In this document: positions 1 through 8,170 of the stretch, piece by piece
How positions within the stretch are numbered: position 1 is the first letter of the stretch
Layout of the letters: every line of letters starts with the position of its first letter
Position numbers and translations under genes: made by a program
Notes under the pieces: generated by a model
What the model saw: only the letters and a program-made list of their open reading frames with translations
Told to the model about the DNA's origin: nothing
Databases searched by the model: none
Assembly (NCBI RefSeq): GCF_001650345.1
Contig: NZ_LVHF01000033.1
Span: 620,001-684,000, forward strand
Source: Photobacterium jeanii
GTDB taxonomy: Bacteria > Pseudomonadota > Gammaproteobacteria > Enterobacterales > Vibrionaceae
Direction of reading: 5' to 3'
DNA length: 64,000 bases

Positions 1-2
1 GG

Positions 3-1481
3 CTGTACGCCATTGTTGATTTGGGATATTTACTGCCATTCTTAGTTGTTCTAACGGTTAGTGCTTTATTGGTTACCTTGCCAATTTTGTGGCTGAAACG
101 TCAGCATGGTTTGAGTGATGATATATCCTTAAATAGCTCGGATGGGGATGCTCAGCCAACAGCATCAGTGACTGAAGGCTTAGTAGAGCCAGAGCAAGAC
201 TGGGGTGAAAAAGATCACCAAGTTTGGTTAGCCATGAATAACACTATTGCAGAGCAACTTGCGATAGATAATGAATGGGGCTCATTACGTGAGCATGCGC
301 TTACATTGGTGACGCAAACTGCTTTCGCTTACCGTGGAAAAGATCAGAAAGAGCTTGCATTTTCAGTTCCTGAATTGTTGAAAATGACGGAAGAGGTGAG
401 CCGTCGTTATCGTGTCTTGCTGAAAAAGCATGTGCCTTACGTTGAAAATATCAGTGTATCGTTGCTTAAAAAAGGCTTTGATAACAAAGAAAAAATGCAA
501 GCTGGACTCGAGTCTGCGAATTGGGTTTGGAATGCCTATCGTGTTGCGCGCATGGCAAATCCTTACACGGCTTTGATATCAGAAGTACGCAGTAAAGTGC
601 TCGGCGAAGTGTTTGATCGTGTTAGTAACGAACTGCAATTTAAGCTTAAACAAGCCTTGCTCCAAGAAGTGGTTTCTGTAGCCATCAATTTATACAGCGG
701 CCGCTTTAAAGTCGATGATGATGAACTCGGGCAAAGCCACGCTCATGACGCTGATCAGCAAACCATGGCTGCGCCTCTTGAGCCATTGCGTGTGTGTTTG
801 GTTGGGCAGGTGAGTGCTGGTAAGTCTTCGTTAGTGAATCATCTGACGGGAGAGCTGGTGGCAGAGGTGAATGCATTGCCATCAACAGATAAAGTGACTG
901 TTCATCAATGCCAAATCGAAGGTTTAGACACGCTACATTTGATTGATTTACCAGGTTTGGATGGTAACCCTCTAACTGAGCAGCTGTTGCTAGAGCATGT
1001 TGCGAATGCTGATTTGGTATTGTGGGTGCTCAAAGCAAACCAATCGGCACGTGAGCTAGATACGGCCTTTAAGGCTAAGCTGGACGCCTATTATCAACAA
1101 GCAGAACATCAAAGCCGTAAACGTGCGCCAATTATTGGGGTACTAAATCAGGTAGATAAACTCTCGCCGGTTTCAGAGTGGGCGCCACCTTACGATCTTG
1201 AAATGCCACAATCTCGCAAAGGCAAAACCATTCAGGCGGCAATGAACTTTAATCAGAATTTACTAGGGTTTGACCAAGTATTGCCATTGAGTGTCAGTGA
1301 AAATAAAGCCAACTTTAATGTGGCAGCGTTAGCACAATTATTGGATCTGCATTTCGCTCAAGGGGCACAAGCACAGCTTAATCGTCGTCGTTTTGAGGCG
1401 GGTAAAGATGTTGCGTTATCAGAGCAATTTAAGCGGGTTTACCAGTCGGGGAAATCACTGTTTAAGATCATCACAAAATAG
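3..1481 (+). CDS. membrane-anchored GTPase, 5'-truncated by window edge
   Basis: The frame is open to the left edge, and the first in-window start-like codon (TTG at 21) lies inside a hydrophobic stretch, so the true start is upstream. A transmembrane segment covers roughly the first 35 visible residues. A central helical region follows, then a small GTPase domain in the second half: P-loop GQVSAGKSS, G3 DLPGLDG and G4 NQVDK. This is the arrangement of YfjP/YeeP-like dynamin-related or ribosome-type GTPases of unknown role. The protein is probably inner-membrane anchored with a cytosolic G domain. A strong hairpin terminator follows at 1504-1532. GTPase assignment is firm; the cellular function is unknown. 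Confidence 0.8.
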   Translation: MYAIVDLGYLLPFLVVLTVSALLVTLPILWLKRQHGLSDDISLNSSDGDAQPTASVTEGLVEPEQDWGEKDHQVWLAMNNTIAEQLAIDNEWGSLREHALTLVTQTAFAYRGKDQKELAFSVPELLKMTEEVSRRYRVLLKKHVPYVENISVSLLKKGFDNKEKMQAGLESANWVWNAYRVARMANPYTALISEVRSKVLGEVFDRVSNELQFKLKQALLQEVVSVAINLYSGRFKVDDDELGQSHAHDADQQTMAAPLEPLRVCLVGQVSAGKSSLVNHLTGELVAEVNALPSTDKVTVHQCQIEGLDTLHLIDLPGLDGNPLTEQLLLEHVANADLVLWVLKANQSARELDTAFKAKLDAYYQQAEHQSRKRAPIIGVLNQVDKLSPVSEWAPPYDLEMPQSRKGKTIQAAMNFNQNLLGFDQVLPLSVSENKANFNVAALAQLLDLHFAQGAQAQLNRRRFEAGKDVALSEQFKRVYQSGKSLFKIITK

Positions 1482-1503
1482 GTAGTTCTAAGGGTTAAAG
1501 TTA

Positions 1504-1532
1504 AAGGCGCTGATGTAATGTCAGCGCCTTTT
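1504..1532. terminator. bidirectional intrinsic terminator
   Basis: A perfect 10-bp inverted repeat, AAGGCGCTGA / TCAGCGCCTT, with a 7-nt loop is followed by a T-run. It lies between the convergent GTPase gene and murQ and can serve both. Confidence 0.85.
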
Positions 1533-1561
1533 GTTTGGGGGAAGTTAAGCTGCTTGGCTAT

Positions 1562-2482
1562 TTAATGATTGCTATCAATGGCGGCGCGAGTAAAACCATG
1601 ATGTTGGGTTAATAGCCCTTTGGCTTGCTCAGCATCACTGTTAGTTAACAGCATGACGATCGCTGTTTTACAGTGCCCATTGCAGGCATTAAGCGCATGT
1701 TCTGCACTGTTGCGGTCACAACCTGCCGCTTCCATTACAATGCGTTTTTGGCGCTCAACCAGTTTGGCGTTGGTCGCTTCAACATCTACCATCAAGTTGC
1801 CGTACACTTTTCCAGTACGGATCATCGCCCCAGTTGTCAGCATATTCAGAATAAGTTTTTGCGCAGTACCTGCTTTCATCCGCGATGAGCCTGTTACCAC
1901 TTCAGCACCCACGATAGGTGTCATACTGATATCTGCCGCTTCTACCATCGCACTTTGTGGGTTACAGCTGATACAAGCAACGGTTGCGCCCTGTTGCTTG
2001 GCGTAATGCATGGCAGCAAGTACATAAGGAGTGCGGCCGCTGGCTGCGATACCGACCAGCACATCTTTCGCCGTAAAATTAATGTCACGCAGATCTTGCT
2101 CACCGAGCGTTTCGTTATCTTCTGCATTTTCTACCGCGCGTAGAATGGCGGTATGTCCACCCGCGATTAAACCAACAACTTGCTCAGGCGCAGAGCCAAA
2201 TGTTGGTGGGCATTCACTGGCATCTAAAATGCCTAAACGGCCTGAAGTGCCAGCACCGACATAAATAAGGCGTCCGCCTTGTTGAAAGGCTGCGGCAATG
2301 GCATCAACTGCTTTAGCTATTGTGGGTAGAGTTTGCTCAACCGCAAGCGCAACTTTCTTGTCTTCATCATTGATGACTTTCAGCATATCGAGCGTTGATA
2401 GGGTATCAATGTCTTGGCTAGCAGGGTTACGGCTTTCCGTTACCATTTGGGTTAAGTCAATTTTCACTGTCGCAGTTCTCAT
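1562..2482 (-). CDS. murQ: N-acetylmuramic acid 6-phosphate etherase
   Basis: The 306-residue protein matches the length of MurQ. It shows the SIS sugar-phosphate fold with [10 protein letters not shown] near residues 76-85, directly followed by DASECPPTF, the MurQ signature. MurQ cleaves the D-lactyl ether of MurNAc-6-phosphate to give GlcNAc-6-phosphate and D-lactate, a cytosolic step of peptidoglycan recycling. No anmK or murP partner is adjacent, so it appears to stand alone. The ATG at 2482 fits the family N-terminus. Confidence 0.95.
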   Translation of the reverse strand: MRTATVKIDLTQMVTESRNPASQDIDTLSTLDMLKVINDEDKKVALAVEQTLPTIAKAVDAIAAAFQQGGRLIYVGAGTSGRLGILDASECPPTFGSAPEQVVGLIAGGHTAILRAVENAEDNETLGEQDLRDINFTAKDVLVGIAASGRTPYVLAAMHYAKQQGATVACISCNPQSAMVEAADISMTPIVGAEVVTGSSRMKAGTAQKLILNMLTTGAMIRTGKVYGNLMVDVEATNAKLVERQKRIVMEAAGCDRNSAEHALNACNGHCKTAIVMLLTNSDAEQAKGLLTQHHGFTRAAIDSNH

Positions 2483-2626
2483 TTGAAAGCAATGGTCAGA
2501 TCCTAGCAGGAAGCTACCTTGTTGCGTAGAAAATCTTAAGTCACAGAAATGAATAGTGAAAAGTTATCAAAATATAAGCTTAGTGAAGATTTGAAGTGTG
2601 CTGACAACATAGCTTGGGTTAACCAT

Positions 2627-2648
2627 AAACGCACCCTTGGGTGCGTTT
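2627..2648 (-). terminator. hairpin downstream of yghU
   Basis: AAACGCACCC / GGGTGCGTTT form a perfect 10-bp stem with a 2-nt loop just after the yghU stop codon. The T-run on the minus strand is short (TTT), so termination strength is uncertain. Confidence 0.6.
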
Positions 2649-2662
2649 AATGGTTTTCCTAG

Positions 2663-3529
2663 TTATGGACGTAGCTGAAGAATTTTATTGATATCTTCAG
2701 CGCTATGACGCTCTGGAACTTGCTCCCATTCTTCGCCCCAAGTGCGGTTAACTAATTTCCCTCTTTTTACAGCTTCTCTCTCTGCGACAGTTTGCGCCCA
2801 ACGAACCAAGTGGGTGTAGCTACTGACATCTAAAAATTCGGCAGCATCGTAAATGTTACCGAGCACTAGGTTGCCGTACCAAGGCCAGATTGCGATATCA
2901 GCAATGGTATATTTATCCCCAGCAATGAAGTTATGCTGGGCGAGTTGTTTGTTTAATAAGTCGAGTTGACGCTTAGCCTCCATTGAGAAGCGGTTGATTG
3001 GGTATTCAAATTTTTCAGGCGCGTACGCGTAGAAGTGTCCGAAACCGCCACCTAAGTAGGGGGCAGAGCCTTGTAGCCAGAATAACCAGTTAAGCGTTTC
3101 GACTCGTTTGGCTGGTGATTGCGGAAGGAAGTGACCAAACTTTTCAGCGAGATAAAGCAAGATGTTGCCTGATTCGAAAATATGGTGCTCTGAGCCATTT
3201 TTGCTATCGGAACGATCAATTAGCGCGGGTATTTTTGAGTTAGGGTTAACCGCGACAAACCCTGACGAGAATTGATCTCCTTCGCCTATTCGGATCAGGT
3301 GAGCGTCATATTCGGCTTCTTTAACCCCCTGCGCCAATAACTCCTCGAACATAATGGTGACTTTCTGACCATTTGGTGTCCCCATTGAATAGAGCTGAAA
3401 AGGGTGCTGACCAAGAGGTAAATCTTGTTCAAACCTTGCCCCTGCATCAGGGCGATTGATACTTGCCCATTCACCACCGTTTTCATCATCCATTTTCCAT
3501 ACACGCGGTGGGGTATAGTTGTTTGTCAT
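2663..3529 (-). CDS. yghU: YghU-type glutathione transferase / disulfide reductase
   Basis: The 288-residue protein has a thioredoxin-like N-terminal domain (LYSMGTPNGQKVTIMFEELL, FSSGFVAVNPNSKIPAL) and an all-helical C-terminal domain with TIADIAIWPW. This closely follows E. coli YghU throughout. YghU belongs to the nu-class GSTs, which bind two glutathione molecules and reduce disulfide bonds in small substrates. It is cytosolic and apparently monocistronic. The ATG at 3529 fits the family start. Confidence 0.92.
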   Translation of the reverse strand: MTNNYTPPRVWKMDDENGGEWASINRPDAGARFEQDLPLGQHPFQLYSMGTPNGQKVTIMFEELLAQGVKEAEYDAHLIRIGEGDQFSSGFVAVNPNSKIPALIDRSDSKNGSEHHIFESGNILLYLAEKFGHFLPQSPAKRVETLNWLFWLQGSAPYLGGGFGHFYAYAPEKFEYPINRFSMEAKRQLDLLNKQLAQHNFIAGDKYTIADIAIWPWYGNLVLGNIYDAAEFLDVSSYTHLVRWAQTVAEREAVKRGKLVNRTWGEEWEQVPERHSAEDINKILQLRP

Positions 3530-3611
3530 GGCGGTATCCTCGTTATTGTCCTTTTATCAAAGCCACTTGGTTTGACTTATAGCTTAGTGCGCTTTCATAT
3601 CTTTCACTGCA

Positions 3612-4451
3612 TTGGTTAACAAATCTGACTTGGTTACCATTGGCGGCGGAAACTTTGTGCGCAAACTTAGCGTGCTGTTGAAACGGATGGAGACCTGTAG
3701 AGTGGATGAGCTAAAAGCAGCAGAAAATAATGAAAATCGTAAGGTAGTTACAGCCAATATCCGCGAGCTAAACAGTGGTTGGCTTATTGCTTCCTTTTTG
3801 CTCATTGCTCTCATCGCAAACGCTATTGTGGCGTTTGTTTATGTAGTGGCGCACGTCGCTCTTCATTTAAAAGTGCCCGAGTCAAAACTAGGAATAAGCA
3901 AAGCGCTGTGGTTTATCGCTATATTTTCTTTTTCGCTGACCCAGTGCGCTTTTATTAATGGAAAAAGTAAATTTGAGTCGCATCCAGAAGTCCAAGCATG
4001 GTTGTCACATTCGTGGCGTCATGAAGGAAAGGTTGATAATTATCATCGATTGATAGGGCAAGGTTTCGTGCCGTCGGAAGGGGAGTCGAGTTACTCGTTA
4101 TTTTACCGCTCTGAAGATGATGTATTTCTGGAGTTTGAACAACAGGTTCACCATGCGGTTGATCGGCCTAGCAAATGCGAGGCTTTGAAAGCAGATCCTA
4201 GTAGTACGGTGCATGTGGGAGGCTTATATACTCATGAGCAACATAAACTGCCGGCAGAAAAGTACTGTGTGTATCTTCACGGAGAGCCTAGCTTAGTTCG
4301 CGTACGAGTTAGTGACCCGAATGCGGTTCACTTGATATTGAAGTTGATGCTAACAGGCAAGATGGCAACGATTGATCAGCTATATCTGCATCCTAATGGC
4401 TTACCTGAACAGCTTGAGGTACTTGGTTATCCGTATTTGCCATCAAATTAG
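3612..4451 (+). CDS. hypothetical protein with two membrane segments
   Basis: I do not recognise this family. The protein has a short N-terminal soluble stretch, two hydrophobic segments (about residues 56-80 and 95-115) and a soluble C-terminal domain of about 160 residues. The start is uncertain: TTG at 3612 gives the longest form (279 aa), GTG at 3657 has a purine-rich GGCGGA ahead of it, and ATG at 3687 gives 254 aa. It is divergent from yghU, and a shared terminator separates it from the next gene. Confidence 0.6.
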   Translation: MVNKSDLVTIGGGNFVRKLSVLLKRMETCRVDELKAAENNENRKVVTANIRELNSGWLIASFLLIALIANAIVAFVYVVAHVALHLKVPESKLGISKALWFIAIFSFSLTQCAFINGKSKFESHPEVQAWLSHSWRHEGKVDNYHRLIGQGFVPSEGESSYSLFYRSEDDVFLEFEQQVHHAVDRPSKCEALKADPSSTVHVGGLYTHEQHKLPAEKYCVYLHGEPSLVRVRVSDPNAVHLILKLMLTGKMATIDQLYLHPNGLPEQLEVLGYPYLPSN

Positions 4452-4466
4452 TGTGTACTAAAGAAA

Positions 4467-4504
4467 AAGCCCAACGTTATATGCTTACGTGTAACGCTGG
4501 GCTT
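4467..4504. terminator. bidirectional terminator
   Basis: AAGCCCAACGTTA pairs with TAACGCTGGGCTT (one mismatch) across a 12-nt loop, with a T-rich tract on the minus strand. It separates the convergent hypothetical gene and the DMT transporter. Confidence 0.75.
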
Positions 4505-4528
4505 AATGATATGAGTTCGCTGTGGGGA

Positions 4529-5419
4529 TTAAGCTGTTGCCAACTCTGTTGGTTTTGCCGCTTTTGGTTTGCGCTGAGCCATAGCGACACCACTTAGTAC
4601 CATTAAACCACCGATGTAGTGATAGCTTGCTAATTGTTCGCCAAGCATGAAGCTGGCAATGACAGCCGTCATAACTGGCATCAAGTTCATGAACATCGCG
4701 GTGCGATCGGCGCCCAGAAGCTGAATACCTTTCAGCCAACACCACGGAGCAATAACAGAGGCAGGCACTGCAGCATAAATAATTAGCGGCCATGCTTCGT
4801 TGCTGATAGCTACACGCTCACTCATTAGTAGCATTGGCGTTAGCATGATGACGGCTAAAATCCCTTGTGAATATACAGATTGCCAGTTAGTTAGCGGCAT
4901 TTCCCAGCGTTTAAGCAACACACAGTAGAGCGCGTAAACAAAGGCAGCGAGCAATATCATGCCATCACCTTTGGTGATCCCTTGCGCCAGTAAATTGCTA
5001 ATGTTGCCGTGGCTTAGCATTAATACTAAGCCTGCTAGTGATAGCACTGCGCCAACAATCGCTAACGGGGTTAAGCGCTGGCTGAGTAATGGCACACTAA
5101 TGAACATACTGATCAAAGGTACTAATGAAACGATCAACGCCATATTGGTAGCTGTTGTTGTTTCTGCCGCAAAGTAGCCTAAAGATTGGTTCAATACCAT
5201 ACCAAGTGATGCTAGGAAGGCTAATTTAGGTAAATATGGTTTAATGGTTTGGCGCGCTCTCCAAACAGATTTTGCCATAAATGGGGTAAGGACTAGCATG
5301 GCGAAAAACCAGCGATAAAATGAAATTGCGCCGGGGTCGATAACGCTAAACGCCATCTTATTTACAATGGCATTCCCTGCCCAAATTGAAACTGTTAATA
5401 AAGGGAATAAGTAGAGCAT
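4529..5419 (-). CDS. DMT-superfamily (EamA) exporter
   Basis: The 296 residues carry about ten hydrophobic segments in two repeats of five, the classic EamA/RhaT arrangement, with the usual FYRWFFA motif after the first helix. Such proteins are inner-membrane metabolite exporters, but the substrate cannot be read from sequence. The C-terminal tail is basic and cytosolic (QRKPKAAKP). It lies divergent to the DUF4442 gene. Confidence 0.85.
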   Translation of the reverse strand: MLYLFPLLTVSIWAGNAIVNKMAFSVIDPGAISFYRWFFAMLVLTPFMAKSVWRARQTIKPYLPKLAFLASLGMVLNQSLGYFAAETTTATNMALIVSLVPLISMFISVPLLSQRLTPLAIVGAVLSLAGLVLMLSHGNISNLLAQGITKGDGMILLAAFVYALYCVLLKRWEMPLTNWQSVYSQGILAVIMLTPMLLMSERVAISNEAWPLIIYAAVPASVIAPWCWLKGIQLLGADRTAMFMNLMPVMTAVIASFMLGEQLASYHYIGGLMVLSGVAMAQRKPKAAKPTELATA

Positions 5420-5690
5420 TGTTTGCCTTGTTGTGGTTCGTAATAGTAAGTAACTGAACTATTGTGTCACGTCACCTTTGATACACATATCTCTAATCGG
5501 ACATACTAGGGGCATAGTCAGACATTTTAAATAACGTGGTAATTTTTAAACAGTTGGGCAGCAAATCAATGCTGTGATATTTTTGTTATCTTTCTGAATA
5601 TAAACAAGTTATTTTGTCATTGATAAATGAGTGAATATTCTTTCCAGTATGGAAAGGCTGTATGTGCTTTTAGGCTGTGATCCCTATGCA

Positions 5691-5718
5691 CTTGCATGAG
5701 CTAATTTTGGTCTATAAT
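5691..5718 (+). promoter_or_regulatory. sigma-70 type promoter of the DUF4442 gene
   Basis: An exact TATAAT (5713-5718) is preceded by a weak -35 (CTTGCA at 5691-5696, 16-bp spacing). The predicted start falls inside the FadR-like box at 5720-5730. Confidence 0.6.
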
Positions 5719-5719
5719 G

Positions 5720-5730
5720 TGGTCAGACCA
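5720..5730. promoter_or_regulatory. FadR-type operator
   Basis: TGGTCAGACCA is a perfect palindrome around one central base and matches the gammaproteobacterial FadR core TGGTCNGACCA. It begins 2 bp after the -10 element, where a bound repressor would block initiation. An acyl-CoA-responsive control of the downstream hotdog-fold gene is therefore plausible. Confidence 0.6.
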
Positions 5731-5752
5731 GGATATTGAAAAAGGAATTTCA

Positions 5753-6208
5753 ATGCGTAAGAACTTAAAGATCTATCAGCGTCTATCTCGCTTTCCTTTC
5801 GGTCGACAACTCTTTTCTTGGGTTGTTTGTCGCATAGCGCCGTACTTTGGCTCTATTAGCCCTAAGGTTACGGAACTTAAACCGGGTTATGCCAAAGTTG
5901 AAATTAGTAAGCGTCGCCGAGTCACTAATCATATTAATACCGTGCACGCGATTGCGATGTGTAACATGGCAGAGCTGGCCGGAGGTTTGATGACGGATGT
6001 TTCAATCGCCAAAGACAGCCGTTGGATTCCAACAGGGATGACAGTGAAGTATGTCAAAAAAGCCAAAACGAATTTAACTGCTGTTGCGAATGGTGAAAAT
6101 ATAGATTGGCAAACCGAGGGCGACAAACTAGTACCTGTCGAAGTTACCGATACCGAAGGTAATCTGGTTTTCACTGCTGAAATTACCATGAATGTGCGTA
6201 CAGCTTAG
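5753..6208 (+). CDS. DUF4442 / hotdog-fold thioesterase-like protein
   Basis: The protein of 151 residues has a hotdog-fold pattern: the NHINTVHAIAMCNMAELAGG segment forms the long central helix region, followed by beta strands. Hotdog proteins of this group are acyl-CoA thioesterase-like, but no catalytic assay can be inferred. ATG 5753 was chosen because AAAAGGAA lies 6-9 bp upstream; the longer frame from 5717 would begin at the promoter itself. The FadR-like site supports a link to fatty-acyl-CoA metabolism. Confidence 0.8.
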   Translation: MRKNLKIYQRLSRFPFGRQLFSWVVCRIAPYFGSISPKVTELKPGYAKVEISKRRRVTNHINTVHAIAMCNMAELAGGLMTDVSIAKDSRWIPTGMTVKYVKKAKTNLTAVANGENIDWQTEGDKLVPVEVTDTEGNLVFTAEITMNVRTA

Positions 6209-6274
6209 CTTGCACCTAACTAGCTATTCGATATAACGTAGCGCCATGCTTTCATTGGTGGTTCTGATAGGTGT

Positions 6275-7057
6275 ATGAGTACGATTTACCAGCCGTTATT
6301 TGACGACGATAACCCGCCCGGCGATATCTTCTTTGGTCATGAGGTGTTTTTACCCAACACCTCAACCTCTACTCATAGCCACTCTTGGGGACAACTTCAG
6401 CTGATCAGCGGTGGTATTCTCGAACTGAATGCTGAAGGAAAGCGCTTTCTTTCGCCATCGCAATACGCGGTTTGGGTGCCTGCTGGAATAGAACATGACA
6501 GCTACATGCGCCGCAGTATGAATTATTGCTCAATGAATATTGTTCCTGAGCTCGCCAACGTTTTACCTACATTTGCTTGTTTGCTGGAAGTGAACCCAAT
6601 TATGGAAGCCATAGTGGCTGATTTACGAGAACGTCGAGTAACGGTTGCGAAGACGGAGCAAGACAAGCGGTTGGTCAATGTATTGTTTGACCAAGTACGT
6701 GCCGCTAAAGAACATGATCAGTTTCTACCCATGACCAAAGACAAGCTGCTGAAACCCATATTGAATGAGTTAGAGCGTAATCCAACATGCACCACGACTT
6801 TGGCTGAATGGGCGCAAAAATGTCATACCACAGAACGCACCTTAGCGCGCCATTGCCAAGATAAACTGGGAATGAGTTTTACCGAGTGGCGTCAGCGACG
6901 TAAATTCGTGTATTCGCTCCATTTGCTGCGTAAAGGGATGTCAGTGAAAGAAGCAGCGTTAACGCTCGGTTATCACCAGGCATCACCATTTATCACCTTG
7001 TTTAAGAAACATGCGAATTGTACTCCAGAGCAGTATAGGCAACGTCTAGGGTTGTAG
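6275..7057 (+). CDS. AraC-family transcriptional regulator with cupin domain
   Basis: The 260-residue protein has an N-terminal cupin-like sensing domain (about residues 10-110; HSHSWGQLQLISGG, then WVPAGIEHDSY) and a C-terminal double helix-turn-helix (about 165-258; TTLAEWAQKCHTTERTLARH and LGYHQASPFITLFKKH). This is the RmlC-cupin plus HTH_18 layout common in one-component regulators. The target and ligand are unknown. It follows the DUF4442 gene by 66 bp on the same strand and may or may not be cotranscribed. Confidence 0.87.
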   Translation: MSTIYQPLFDDDNPPGDIFFGHEVFLPNTSTSTHSHSWGQLQLISGGILELNAEGKRFLSPSQYAVWVPAGIEHDSYMRRSMNYCSMNIVPELANVLPTFACLLEVNPIMEAIVADLRERRVTVAKTEQDKRLVNVLFDQVRAAKEHDQFLPMTKDKLLKPILNELERNPTCTTTLAEWAQKCHTTERTLARHCQDKLGMSFTEWRQRRKFVYSLHLLRKGMSVKEAALTLGYHQASPFITLFKKHANCTPEQYRQRLGL

Positions 7058-7185
7058 AGTAGGTAACTTAGCTTGGGTTATTTCGGTCATTTCGAGTATG
7101 GCTAACTATGCCACTCTTGGGGTTAATGATAAACTTCCTATCGCTCTCACCATATGGTGTGTGAAACAGAATCAAAGAGGAAACC

Positions 7186-7392
7186 ATGCATAACCTGACC
7201 CTGCTATCGCCTGCTGAAAAGAACCGTATCGAGCTAGATAAGCAAGCCGCATATATTGTTTGGCAGCTAAAGAATGCCAAAGCAGGTTATGAAGCTATTA
7301 CCGCTCAAGCTGAAAGCATTGACGATGATGATGAGCGTGAGTTTTTTAATCATGCGATTACTAAATATAAGATTAAAATGGGGGTTCAATAA
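7186..7392 (+). CDS. small conserved-looking protein (68 aa), DUF3283-like
   Basis: A strong AAAGAGGAAACC ribosome-binding site precedes the ATG. The protein is short, charged and helical (LSPAEKNRIELDKQAAYIVW, then DDDDEREFFNHAITKYKIKMG), with no signal or membrane segment. It resembles the small Vibrionaceae DUF3283 proteins from memory; function unknown. Confidence 0.65.
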   Translation: MHNLTLLSPAEKNRIELDKQAAYIVWQLKNAKAGYEAITAQAESIDDDDEREFFNHAITKYKIKMGVQ

Positions 7393-7594
7393 CCATCCAA
7401 TCAAGAATTAATCCGTATTAAAGTGAACTGGTGCGCAGCTTAAAGTGTTAGAAATTATGACAAATTTTAGCGCGCATTAGACTAACTCTCCGTTTATCTG
7501 CTCTACGTCATGAAACCTGTATTTTTTCATCTTTAAGCAAAAAACTTATCGTAGAATAAGTGTATTGCCATTGATGACATGAACAAGGATCACC

Positions 7595-7843
7595 ATGACA
7601 CTCTCAATTGAATGGTTTAATAAATCAGAAGCTCGCCAAGCTTGCTGGGATAAAGATGGCTTATCGCTTAATGATGTAGAAAAAGCGTTGGCACATTACA
7701 ACAGTGATGATTTTCCTATTGCCTTAGAGATGGCTGAATATTTGTTTAGTTGTTGGAGTGCTCGACGCATTGCCATGTTACCGATCCCAACGCGCGATGT
7801 GTTGTTCGAAATATGGGATAAACACCTAGCAAAATCCCTTTGA
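7595..7843 (+). CDS. hypothetical protein (82 aa)
   Basis: A good ribosome-binding site (AACAAGGATCACC) precedes the ATG. The protein is soluble, rich in Trp and acidic residues, and helical. I do not recognise the family. It stands alone between non-coding stretches. Confidence 0.6.
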   Translation: MTLSIEWFNKSEARQACWDKDGLSLNDVEKALAHYNSDDFPIALEMAEYLFSCWSARRIAMLPIPTRDVLFEIWDKHLAKSL

Positions 7844-8170
7844 TTATTCCTCTTTTATGCCAAATTTAAGTTTTGTTAACGTGTTAAGTTTATGATTATA
7901 AATACTTTATAAGTATGCGTGGTGTTAATATGTCGCGTGTGTTGCGAAAACTTGACGTTTGTTAATAACGCAATTGTGTCATTAATGACTTAAGTGTCAG
8001 TATTTAAAGCGTATTTTTAGAATCAAAATCAAGTTGATGTCTAGAAAGGATGTTTTTCTGCGTGTATTTTGTGCGCTTGAGCCAAGCAAGCGTTTTATTG
8101 TGCTCATGCAGGTTGACTCAGTATGCTAACGGGCAGATGATGACGATTTAGTCAGTAAGATCGCTAGCGA
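7844..8170. other. non-coding gap ahead of the GGDEF gene
   Basis: This AT-rich stretch of 327 bp has no credible coding frame. It should contain the promoter of the diguanylate cyclase gene; I see no recognisable operator or strong hairpin. Confidence 0.5.
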
